From Pachyseris speciosa (lineage: Eukaryota; Cnidaria; Anthozoa; Scleractinia; Pachyseridae): 64,000 bases of DNA. Location of the stretch: contig JAEMWC010000613.1 in NCBI GenBank assembly GCA_016490735.1, positions 62,001-126,000 of the forward strand, written 5' to 3'. Shown piece after piece: positions 23,392 to 32,030 of the stretch. The notes below the pieces were generated by a model. The model searched no databases, was not told where the DNA came from, and saw nothing but the letters and a program-made list of their open reading frames with translations. Within the stretch, counting starts at the first letter, position 1. Each line of letters begins with the position of its first letter. Position numbers and translations under genes: made by a program.

Positions 23392-23797
23392 TGATACAGA
23401 TCTCTACTGATTAACAATCTATTTGTTCATTTCACCAGTAAGATAAAATAGTCGCGTCCGACCTTTTTGGGCTTTAAAATGAAATAAGGCGAAATCATTT
23501 GTATGTGCATGAAATCTGTCCGCTTGTTCTTCCTCACTGAAGTAAGAGCATTTTAAAAACAAGCTGGTTCACTTCGCATTTGGTTCACAGTAAAAATTGT
23601 GCTATGCGGTACACTGGTGTCTGGTGGTGAGACGATTGCTACCGCTCCAATACCTAAAAAAAAAAAAAACACGTGACAAAACCATGATATCCGAGGAGCA
23701 CGGAGGTATCATGATCGCTGGTAGAGGTTATGCTTCACTAACATTTACTGAAATGAAACCAAGGCCTTCATCCTGGAGAAAAGAGAAAGAAGGGGAG
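23392..23797. other. Intergenic DNA, nothing recognised
   Basis: Contains a 13-bp A run at about 23657; no gene seen. Confidence 0.45.
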
Positions 23798-23798
23798 C

Positions 23799-24091
23799 AG
23801 GGTTGGCGCAGTGGTGCGAGAGCACTCGCCTTCCACCAATGTGTCCCGGGTTCGATTCCCGGACTCGACGTCATATGTGGATTGAGTTTGTTGTTGGTTC
23901 TCTTCTCTGCTTCGAGAGGTTTTTCTCCAGGTACTCCGGTTTCTCCCTCTCCTCAAAAACCAACACTTATAATTCTAAATTGATTCCGAATGCTCGAACG
24001 TTTCATGCATGAGCCCCCGGCTCGGGAGATTGGGCAACCACTCCTCACGCTATCGAGTTTAAATTTATTGGTTTGATTTGATTTGATTTAA
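23799..24091 (+). mobile_element. tRNA-derived SINE, second family
   Basis: The head has an A box (TGGCGCAGTGGTGCGAGAG) and a B box (GGTTCGATTCC at 23849-23859), the internal RNA polymerase III promoter of tRNA-derived SINEs. A unique body follows, with a pyrimidine-rich stretch (TTTCTCCAGGTACTCCGG), and the element ends in TTGATTTGATTTGATTT. The whole is about 290 bp, normal for a SINE. Confidence 0.8.
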
Positions 24092-24570
24092 AGTTAACGA
24101 AAAAGTCATGTGGGTGTAAGATATATATTATGTGCTGTTTTCTTGTAGTTTTCTTCCCCTAGTCTCAGTTTTCCTCTTCTCGTTGATCTTTTCCAAATGT
24201 TTTAGCTCTTAAGAGTGCCTTAGGTTGAAAGTAATCTACCTCCCGCCTTTCACCGTTTTCTTTTTGCATGGTGTATGATGCCTAGAACTTGACGCGGAGT
24301 TGGAGGCACTGTTTGGTCAACACAGTACTCATTTCCCCGGAAATCATGCACGTTGAAATGATACTATCGATTTTCTTGCAATAGTGGTGCCCGGGGACTT
24401 GAACTTTTTTCTTTTCTGATTTTGCAGCATTATATTTCTGCAAGTATTCAATGTTGAAAACGAACTGCTGGTCTCTTTTGTTGCAAGTTTAAGTCTCATT
24501 GATAACAAAATAAAACATTTGACAGCAAACTTTTTAGTTCCAATGGTAAACTGAAAAGTATAGAAGAAGT
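24092..24570. other. Intergenic DNA, nothing recognised
   Basis: No coding or repeat feature recognised. Confidence 0.4.
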
Positions 24571-24574
24571 TACC

Positions 24575-25104
24575 CACAAGTTTCTTTGAAAATCAATTGG
24601 GAGAAGTGGCCGTTATACACAAGAAAGTGAAGGAAATTAATAATCAGTTAAAAGAATTGCAAGAAAAGTGCTCTCAACTGTTTAAGGGTAAATGCTCAAA
24701 GCCAAAAAGTAGAAAACGTAAACAGAAACGAAAGAAGAGGAAGGCTAAAAAGTAAAACAAAAAAGAATGGAGGCTAACTGTGAAGTCGTAATGAAAACCA
24801 TTGCGCCCCAACAACTCTATTATGAGGGAATAAGCACCCTAAGAAAGAAACAGTTGCCTTACATCCGATATGCATTTGACAGGCATTTGACAAGGGACTG
24901 TTTACTGTGACTGCAAAAGACGTTATCAAGCAACATATGGCATTTACCATGTTGAGTGAGACTAAGGATGATGATAGTGATGGTGGGCACGACTATCATG
25001 ATGATGATGATGGCAATGGTGATAATAATGTTGAGGATGATCCTGATGGAAGCACGTCGGATAGTGATGCTGTTAGAGAGATCAGTTTTATGAGTAATAT
25101 TTAA
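24575..25104 (+). other. Orphan coding-like stretches: coiled coil with basic tail, acidic tail
   Basis: From about 24575 to 24754 a frame reads as a short coiled coil (KKVKEINNQLKELQEKC) followed by a strongly basic tail (RKRKQKRKKRKAKK) and stop. From 24907 to 25104 another frame ends in an Asp-rich tail. These look like protein C-termini, but no upstream exons, domain or consistent splice sites were found, and the second overlaps a GATGAT-type repeat. They could be remnants of a mobile-element gene. Confidence 0.3.
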
Positions 25105-25439
25105 CAATAAATTGATGTGCAAAAGCAAGACATGAGCTGCTTTATAAGTTGGGTTGTTGCATTTATACCTTAGTAGTTTGTCCTGTCAAATAATTGCATG
25201 CCTTGATTTTGAGATATAATTTGTTATCATGTAAAACATGATATTAAGTCATCCCTTTACCATCATGGTGTCAATTTTTCATACCCCTCTTTTTTAGAGA
25301 GCTCAAAACACTGTGACCCTCTCCTGCTTCCCCCCCCCCCTCCCCGCCCCTTCCTCCCCCCTTCCTTCCCGCGTGCTAATTTCTGACAAGTCCCTTAGGC
25401 CACTTCCCTTGCTTTGACTTCACTCTAAATTTGTAATTG

Positions 25440-25682
25440 TGCCACATCACGTCTCAACCTCATCCCTAATCTCACCCACAAAGCCCCTCCCTCACCCTCA
25501 CTCCCATCCCCACCCTCATCCCAACCCTCACCATAACCCTCACCCTTCATCCCCCACCCTCCCCCTCATCCTCATCCCCACCCTCACCCTCAGTCCCATC
25601 CCCACCCTCGACCTCACCCTAACCCTTACGACCACCGTCACTCTTACCCCATCCCCACTTTCACCCTCACCCTCGTTTTAGC
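25440..25682. repeat. CCCTCA/CCCCAC-type minisatellite
   Basis: Degenerate tandem repeat of C-rich hexamers (ACCCTC, ATCCCC). It ends about 10 bp before the conserved 5' block of receptor copy 2. A separate C-rich run lies at 25329-25370. Confidence 0.85.
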
Positions 25683-25691
25683 AACGCCGTA

Positions 25692-25832
25692 CCAATTACT
25701 ATTGACACAATGCGCCATAGAAAATGAACTTGGCAAGCTACCATCTCTCGTGACCATAGTATCGCATAACCTTCTAAGGCAGTAGAAACAGCCCTTGTCT
25801 TGGGGACTCTGTGTTATTGATCATCGCTAAAA
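25692..25832 (+). promoter_or_regulatory. Conserved 5' block of receptor copy 2
   Basis: Shares CAATGCGCCATAGAAAAT, CTTGGCAAG and CTCTGTGTTATTG with the blocks before copies 1, 3 and 4. It is the most diverged of the four. It stands in front of a truncated exon, so any transcription started here would run into the Polinton. Confidence 0.6.
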
Positions 25833-25955
25833 ATGACCGCACAGAAGCTGAGTTTACCTTCCTTCACTTCCGTTTTTTCTGTTTCATTGATCGTGTTGTA
25901 CTGCGTTGGTTTTATGAGAGTCGAATTGGAGCTGAAAGAGCACAAGCAAAAACGC
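25833..25955 (+). pseudogene. Receptor copy 2, truncated exon 1
   Basis: The start codon and the signal-anchor region (MTAQKLSLPSF, then a hydrophobic segment and 'RVELELKEHK') match exon 1 of the other copies. Similarity stops at about 25950, where Polinton sequence begins. The donor site and all downstream exons are absent, so this is a solo first exon. The frame continues open into antisense Polinton sequence to 26369, giving a chimeric open frame with an intact membrane segment; whether it is made into protein is unknown. Confidence 0.8.
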
Positions 25956-27062
25956 AAAACGATTGCGACGCCGGCCGCGAGAACGATCGCTGCAACCGTC
26001 ACGCCGTATTTTTCGAAGATTCCTTTGATCCTCTCTCGAAGAGGCTTCTCTCGTTCAATCGCCTCAATCTGTGTTGTTAGCGGTCCGATTTCTTCTTCAC
26101 GCTGTGCTACTCGTTCTTCTACCGCAGTTTTTTCGGAAGATGAGGCATTTTCATCGTTGATAATCACTCTGTCTTCCTCATTTTGGCGCTCCAGTTCTGC
26201 TTTTCGTGCTTTCAGCTCGTTGAGAGCTGCTGTATCATTTATTTTCTTGTTCCGTTATGGTTTGATTCAATTTGGCATTTTCTTCTGTGAGTTTCCGAAT
26301 GTCTTCTTTCAATTTGGCGCCTGTTCTGCTGCTTTGCTGGTTTCTTCCAGTTGCTTTCTTTTTACTTGATGTTCTTTTTGAAGAGCATTTTTCTGGTTTT
26401 TCAGTTTTTGAATTTCTTCTGTATTCAAATTACCATGTTTTTCTTCAAGAGCGACCCTCCGGTCATCAGTTTGCCTAATTTGGTTTCTGATTTTATCCAT
26501 ATCCTCTTTGACGTTTTCATGCTCATCTGCCACAGATACAGCTTGTTCCAGTTGTTTTTCTTTTTCAGCCGTTTCTTGTTCAACTTCTGTGCGCATTTCA
26601 TAAATTCACTTTCCGAGGGCAGTTTTTATTTCTTTCGTAAGTTTTGGATTCAGCTGTTGTTCACGAGTACCCCTTTTTGTTGTAAACAGTTGGTATGACT
26701 TCTTACCAACGCCAAACATTTTAACTCGAAGCCTTCCATTTGGGCCGTAAGATACTTCAAGATCGGTTGCACTTAGATTTGGAAATAATTTTTTTTGCAG
26801 AAATTCAAGCAAGTTCACTCGAGACTTGCGCGCCGCCAAAAGACGTCTCATCAAGAGATGTGTCTGGCAGCCCGCTTTGCTCATGCGGCAACGTTGGCAA
26901 CCTTGGCAACTCAATCACTTCACCATCATGAAATGGTGTGGACGCCGAGCCCGGAATGAAAGGATTTGTTTCGTCTTGGTTTTCTTTATAGTCATCGCCG
27001 TCGTCACCATGCCGCGACACAGGATCATAACCATGGTTTTCGAAGCCTCCTCCTTCCGCCAT
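25956..27062 (-). pseudogene. Polinton coiled-coil and membrane-anchor gene, broken
   Basis: Read on the - strand from an ATG at 27062. The acidic, Pro-rich N-terminus (MAEGGGFENHGYDP) is followed by a conserved globular segment ('LEFLQKKLFPN', then 'YGPNGRLRVKMFG'), a long coiled coil (about 26596-26309, Glu/Lys/Gln-rich), a second coil (26167-26040), and a hydrophobic segment (VTVAAIVLAAGVAIV) where the sequence is cut by the receptor-exon junction. Frame breaks fall near 26810, 26600 and 26250. The start is divergent from the capsid gene, so a two-way promoter probably lay near 27060-27100. Function in Polintons is not established; a virion membrane or scaffold role is a guess. Confidence 0.55.
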
Positions 27063-27089
27063 CGCAATATCTTCGAAATTTAACGCACC

Positions 27090-28181
27090 AAGAGAAAAAC
27101 GCCGGCGCAATGAAAGCGAGCGCATAGACAAACGCATCACCTTTAATCCAAGCAAAGCCAATCCCGGAGAGACGCTGTCCGTTTTTGTGCCCAAGCTGAA
27201 TAAGGACGACGTCCTAGTGCCCAGATCGTTCGCGCTTATCTTCGACATTGACCTCGCGGGAGGACACGCCAACAATTTCCTCGCGCTGATTAGCAATCTG
27301 GTTGTTAAGTACTCGGGCGAGAAAGTGCAGGAAACAGTGGCGTATGACATCTTCAAGATCTGGGAAGACCTTTCCCTCGCACAGGAGGAGCGGAACAACA
27401 TGCTGCTCGAGGGCATTCAGAGCGAGGACCTCAACAAGATCCGCTCGGGGGCAGGGGACAAGAAAATCTCTGGCGTCGACTTGGAAAAAAAGCTGGAAAA
27501 AGTTTTCGGGAAAAAATTTTGAATCAGGCTGGACCACCAGATCCTTACAGACCACGGAGTCTTTTATGGCCAAGCTCTTTACGAAAAACAGCAAGTCAAT
27601 TTGTCAAGGGATCCGATGCAACGAAACTCACGTACAAGCTAACAAACATCCAGCTCGAGTATGAAATGGTCCGAAGCAAAACTCTGGCTGACGAGGCTTA
27701 CAGCATTTATTTCGCTGGCAAGGAATTCTTCTACGACCATGTTATGCAGGCCCATATAGTGTCCTTCAACAAAGACACAGACACAAGGCTTAACACTAAA
27801 GTCCTCTTTGTTGAGCCGTATGTCGCGGGCACCAGGGATTCAGAAAAGTACTTCAACCCCGACCTGATGAAATTCAGCGTCACGGTGAACGGCTCGCCCA
27901 ACATGTTGTGCAACAACGGCATCGAAGGAAAGAACAGTTGGGAGGAAGTCAGCCGCTTCTTCGGCAACCCATAAAATAAAACTCAGCACATGAATTTGTC
28001 AAAGTTCTACAACGACAATTTTGGGCTGTTGATCGATTTGCGCTACATGGCAGATCAAATGATGCACTTTAGCGGCACGCGCCTCGTGAACAGCACAGAC
28101 GGGATTCAGCTTGAACTCGAGCGGGATGCCAGCGGCTCGGGCACTGTGAACTGCCACATATTCGTTATCAGTGATGCGTAG
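27090..28181 (+). pseudogene. Polinton major capsid protein (double jelly-roll type), broken
   Basis: Conserved capsid blocks are visible in order: 'LVPRSFALIFDIDLAGG', 'KIRSGAGDKK', 'YKLTNIQLEYE', 'FFYDHVM', 'LFVEPY' with 'RDSEKYFNPDL', and a C-terminal 'GTRLVNSTDGIQLELERD' followed by 'CHIFVISDA'. These belong to the hexon-like capsid of Polintons and adintoviruses. Breaks: an in-frame TGA at 27520-27522, a frameshift near 27580-27590, and an in-frame TAA at 27972-27974. It cannot make a full-length product as it stands. Confidence 0.75.
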
Positions 28182-28189
28182 TTCAACCT

Positions 28190-28843
28190 GTTGGACCGGT
28201 AATTGCAGTCTGTGCAATACTAATATACCCTGCAGAACGAACCCAAATAACATTCCCTTCAATGCTCTTATTGTTGGCCCGACAAATTCAGGCAAAACAA
28301 GGTTCTTGGTGGACCAGCTCATGGGCCCTTTCAGCAGCAAGTTCGACTTCATCGTGCTCATTTGCCCGACATTCGCGCACAACAAGACCCTTTTCCGATT
28401 TGGGGAAAGGGATCCGCGTGTGGATGTGATAATTTGCGAGCGGCATGAGGTAGAACTTTAGTTGAAGATTGTAACTTTTTTTTTGAGGGCACCAATACCC
28501 TCATAATCCTCGACGACTGCGCAGCATCGAAAGAGGTAAAAAATCGCACAGGCCAGCTGGTGAATCTAGCCTTTTCCGCCTGGCACATCGGAATCAGCGT
28601 TTGGGTGCTGACCCAAAAGTACACCAGCATCACAGCCTCATTTCGGGAAAACATTGCGGCGGTCGTTCCTTTTTACAACTCCTCGGCCAAGAGCACGAAG
28701 GCCATCTTTGATGACTACGCCGGCGACCTGACCCAAGAGGAGTACAAAGGTCTGATTTCAAAACTGAAAGAGCGAAAGTATTCTTATCTCGTTTCTTGCT
28801 TTGCCATCCCTTTGGGGTTAAGTTACACCCGAATTAAAAAATA
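28190..28843 (+). pseudogene. Polinton packaging ATPase, frameshifted
   Basis: The N-terminal part has a Walker A motif (GPTNSGKT) at about 28272-28295. The C-terminal part has a Walker B motif (LIILDDCA) at about 28502-28525, followed by 'GISVWVLTQKYTSI', a sensor-type segment. This fits the A32/FtsK-HerA genome-packaging ATPases of Polintons. The two halves are in different frames, separated by a stop at 28459-28461 and a frameshift around 28460-28490. It follows the capsid gene closely, as usual in the element. Confidence 0.75.
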
Positions 28844-28866
28844 AAACATTACTTTAGTGGTATACC

Positions 28867-30080
28867 GTGGGGTGGGTCGAACACTATATCGCTAACAATA
28901 GCGAAGAAGCTGGCTCAGTTGTGGGAAATTTAGCGCAAGCCTTTCGGGACCATTTGGTGGAAACTTTTACTCGTGATGGTGTGCCGGACGAAAACGCTCT
29001 TCAAATGCTCCAAGAGCCACGTAAATTTACCAATTTTGTAAAAATCATAACAATTCTCGAAAATTTTGCTTATTTTCAGATTTTAAGTGCAGAGTGGAGA
29101 TCTTGAAAACTATTGAAAAGCTTCAAAAAAACCGATGGGGATATTGACATAACAAAAGAAGATTGGTGGATAGCGATTCACCACAAACATGCAACCCCAA
29201 ATTGAAAAAATAAAAGTTGAAGTACAGATGGCAGAACAGCGCGCAATTGCAGAAGTTTTGGAAATGCTGGAAGCGGAGGCGCCGAGCGCGGCAGAGGGTG
29301 GTGCTTTGCCCCTGACTGTCCCTGGGCCTGATGTTCCTGCTCTCCGCGAGAATCTGGTCGTGCTGGTGTCAGCAAGGCAAAGTCAAAGAGGCAATTGGAG
29401 TGCAATTAGCACACGAGCAGGTGAAGCGCCTAACCGACGAAACTTACGTAGGCTCAAAGACAGCCGAAAACTTGATTACCACCATCATTTTTCTTGCGAC
29501 GAAAGTCGCAGGGTTGTTTGTTAACATTAAACGCGTTAAAGCTTATCAAAAAGAACTCAGAGATTGTCGGCAACATTGCTTTGAGGTTCTTCTTTTTTGT
29601 TTGCTCAGTATACCGCCCAGCTAATTGAACATTCCTTCGGTCAACATAGCTTTCCCTTCGCCAAATGTCGACCAAAACAACCTGAGACCCAGGGTGACGA
29701 AACACAGGCAAAAGAAACCCCGCAACTTCGCGGCCAGGAACAACCGTCCAATGGGCAACTTACTTCACCAGCTCCAACCACGCAGCGCCAAAAAAATCCC
29801 AAGCGAGTGGCTGCAGGCAAAATGGTTGCTGAATAAACGCGGCTGGCCCGCGAAGCGCAGAAAAGTGTCGCAGCAGAGGCTGCTGTCATTATTGCAAACA
29901 ACAAATCGAAAAAAAGATGCAGAAAAGGCTGCAAATGCAACTCCCTCCTCGAGACGGGAAGCTGAGAGTTCTGCCAAAAACTCAGGTTATTTAACTACCA
30001 ATCAATATCTGACTTTTGGGGGGGGGGGGGGCTTATTTTTGGGGCGGCAAGCGTTTATTATCAGCGTGAATCGATCATGG
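28867..30080 (+). pseudogene. Unrecognised Polinton accessory genes, eroded
   Basis: Two or three short reading frames in several registers: 28867-29106 (no known domain), 29189-29524 (N-terminal coil, Ala/Glu-rich) and 29625-30083 (Lys/Arg/Gln-rich). Frames swap part-way (for example near 29340), as expected for old pseudogenes. Position between the packaging ATPase and the integrase suggests minor virion or accessory proteins. I cannot name them; an adenain-type protease motif was looked for and not found. Confidence 0.35.
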
Positions 30081-30099
30081 TGAGGTTTAAGTCTGCAAT

Positions 30100-30500
30100 G
30101 ACTCCAAGCAAGGAAAAAAGCACTCCCAACCCGCCTGCCCACACACACAGTGAGCCCGCCACTGAAACGCCGCAGATGAAGAAGGGGGTCAGATTCATGG
30201 AATAATATTCTTTTGAAGATTTGTGGCCAGCATATACGCAAGGATGTGGTTTGAGCTCATTAAGATACCTCAACGCTTTATCGACGGAGCAGCTGTTTTT
30301 GGTCTTGTAATTGCGGGGTTGGACTTCAATCGCAGGCTTTTTCTGAAAGCTTGCGATATTCTTGGTGTCCAATATCCAAAAATTTGTGTGGGAGGATAAG
30401 TCAGAAGATGGAGAAGATTGGGCAGATGATGAAGAAGATGGAGGGCAGCCTTCTGAAGACGACCAGACGGATACGGAAAATTAGTTGCCGCGAGCCGCAA
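30100..30500. other. Polinton interior, uncertain coding
   Basis: On the - strand 30061-30372 reads as a protein with two adjacent hydrophobic segments (FFICGVSVAGSLCVWAGG and LGVLFSLLGVIADL). On the + strand 30390-30480 is an acidic GAAGAT-type repeat. Neither is convincing. Confidence 0.3.
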
Positions 30501-30505
30501 CTAAG

Positions 30506-30547
30506 TTGCCCTGATGAAGTCTTTTAATAAAGACGAAATATTGGCAA
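30506..30547 (+). ncRNA. Minimal hammerhead-ribozyme-like motif
   Basis: CTGATGA at 30511-30517, a perfect 6-bp stem II (GTCTTT with AAAGAC, loop TAAT), GAAA at 30535-30538, a very short stem III (ATAT) and U as the cleavage-site base. TTGCC (30506-30510) pairs with GGCAA (30543-30547) as stem I. One extra A lies between the core A9 and stem II. The near-absent stem III is typical of Penelope-element hammerheads, which may work as dimers. No Penelope coding sequence was recognised beside it. Confidence 0.5.
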
Positions 30548-30708
30548 AGTGTTATTTTCCAGTTCTTGGCTATTATATCCGAGTTAAGGTCGGTGGGTCT
30601 TAACCGACTTTTTGGGCTCGTTGGCGATGGACTACCTTGAGACCCAAAAAATCCTTCCCGCCAACGTTTGATGAACGGTATTTAAAAAATAGGATCTGAT
30701 ATATACAC

Positions 30709-31145
30709 ATGGCGTCCATCATGATCATGATCGGCGGGTCGCTTATTTGGCGCGGCGGCCTTCACCGGGGAAAATTATCTCTTGGAAAAATTCTGCAGAA
30801 ACGGCGACGCCGCGCCAGAGGAAAAAAAGCGCCACGACAAGGCTACCGAAGAATACCAGGCGGCTTACGAAAAATACAGCCGCCAGCGCACCCAGCTCAA
30901 TGACTGGATCGAGACGAACGCGCAGATAAAGGCGCAGGCAAAGCAGAACTTCACCAACACCGACTACGCTTTCAAACTCTATAACCAATCACATCCCGGC
31001 CAAAGTTATCTGATTTCTACCAGCCGAGCGAGGAGCAGAAAAAAGTACCAGCTAACTTTTTTTTATGGGAAGGTGGGGGAGGTCGACCCTTACTTTGGCC
31101 TATGTTCCTTTTCGTTTCCTTTAAAGCTTTATCACAGTTTGTAAT
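30709..31145 (+). pseudogene. Small Polinton membrane/coil protein, frameshifted
   Basis: A hydrophobic N-terminus (MASIMIMIGGSLIW) in one frame and, after a shift near 30770, a charged helical region ('EEYQAAYEKYSRQRTQLNDW', then 'AKQNFTNTDYAFKLYN') in another. It sits just before the integrase. It looks like a conserved short Polinton gene, but its role is unknown. Confidence 0.4.
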
Positions 31146-31146
31146 A

Positions 31147-31690
31147 TGGGCGCCCAACTTGCAAAGGTTTATTACAGCCCTGGAGGCTACTGGAAAGGCC
31201 TCGCCGCAATCAAAAAACTGTCTGAAGCTGCCAAGGTTCCTGAAGACGCCGCAAAAAAGTGACTGATCAAGCAGGCGATTTGGCAGTTCTAAAAAGCTAA
31301 AAAGAGGTCGAACCTTTGACCTCGAAAAACTCTGATGAGGTCGCCAAGGAGTTTCGGAAAATTTACAAATTCTCGCCTATGAAATCTCCTCAAATGCTGC
31401 TGGTTGACCCCGGGCGCGAATTCATGGGCGCTGTCACAAAAGAGATGGAAAACCACAAAACTTTTATCCGGCGCGGGAACCCCGAAATTCACCGCGACCA
31501 GGCCATTGTCGAGCGTTTCAACCGCACCCTGGCTGAGCGCCTGTTTGGCCACCAGTACGCGGTTGAAATGCGTCTGCCGGAGGGTCAGCAGTCGGTTGTG
31601 TGGGTGAAACGGTTTCCAGAAGTTGTTGCAACTTTGAACAACGAGGAAACAAGCCTTACCGGCAAAAAGCCAGCGGTTGCTATAAAATAA
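31147..31690 (+). pseudogene. Polinton integrase with internal deletion
   Basis: The N-terminal segment (31147-31258: 'YYSPGGYWKGLAAIKKL') ends in stops. After about 31300 the catalytic core resumes: 'LLVDPGREF' holds the second catalytic Asp and 'AIVERFNRTLAERLF' holds the catalytic Glu of the DDE triad. The stretch between them, which should carry the first catalytic Asp, is missing, so this copy has an internal deletion as well as stops. Family role: strand transfer of the element into host DNA. Confidence 0.75.
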
Positions 31691-32030
31691 AAAGCGGTTG
31701 TTTCCAAGCCTTCGACGACATATCAAAGGCCTGTAGGAACTCGTGAAAAACAGCTTTCCTCTCTTGTTAATGTCCACTATCTTTACAACCTGGCGAGTTG
31801 GAGGGCGGCACCTGACACTCCTTTTTTTTACTATTTGCATGACGGACCCAAAAGCAGTTTCGTGCGCGAAGAGTTGTTTGTTGCCCACCCCCCCCCCCCC
31901 AAACACGGAGCTACCCCCGAAGGCCTCATCTAAAAGCTCCATGATGTCGGCCATTTGTAAATCAGTCGGCAGGGGATTGTACCCGAAGGCGTTTGTATTG
32001 ACCCCATCCTCTGCTATCCATCTTTTTTAA
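31691..32030. other. Polinton interior between integrase and polymerase 3' ends
   Basis: Convergent 3' region with a C run at 31885-31898. It may contain the chewed C-terminus of the integrase gene ('SLVNVHYLYNLASWR' is readable at about 31760-31804 in one frame). No other gene recognised. Confidence 0.4.

Noticed and set aside
23799..23870. Possible tRNA gene on the + strand.
   Set aside because: The head continues into a SINE body with a TTGATTTGATT tail, and the tRNA cloverleaf is not complete.
25439..25681. 80-codon Pro/His-rich open frame.
   Set aside because: It is the translation of a CCCTCA-type minisatellite.
27082..27416. Extension of the - strand open frame upstream of the ATG at 27062.
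   Set aside because: This part lies antisense to conserved capsid sequence on the + strand, so the upstream codons are a shadow.
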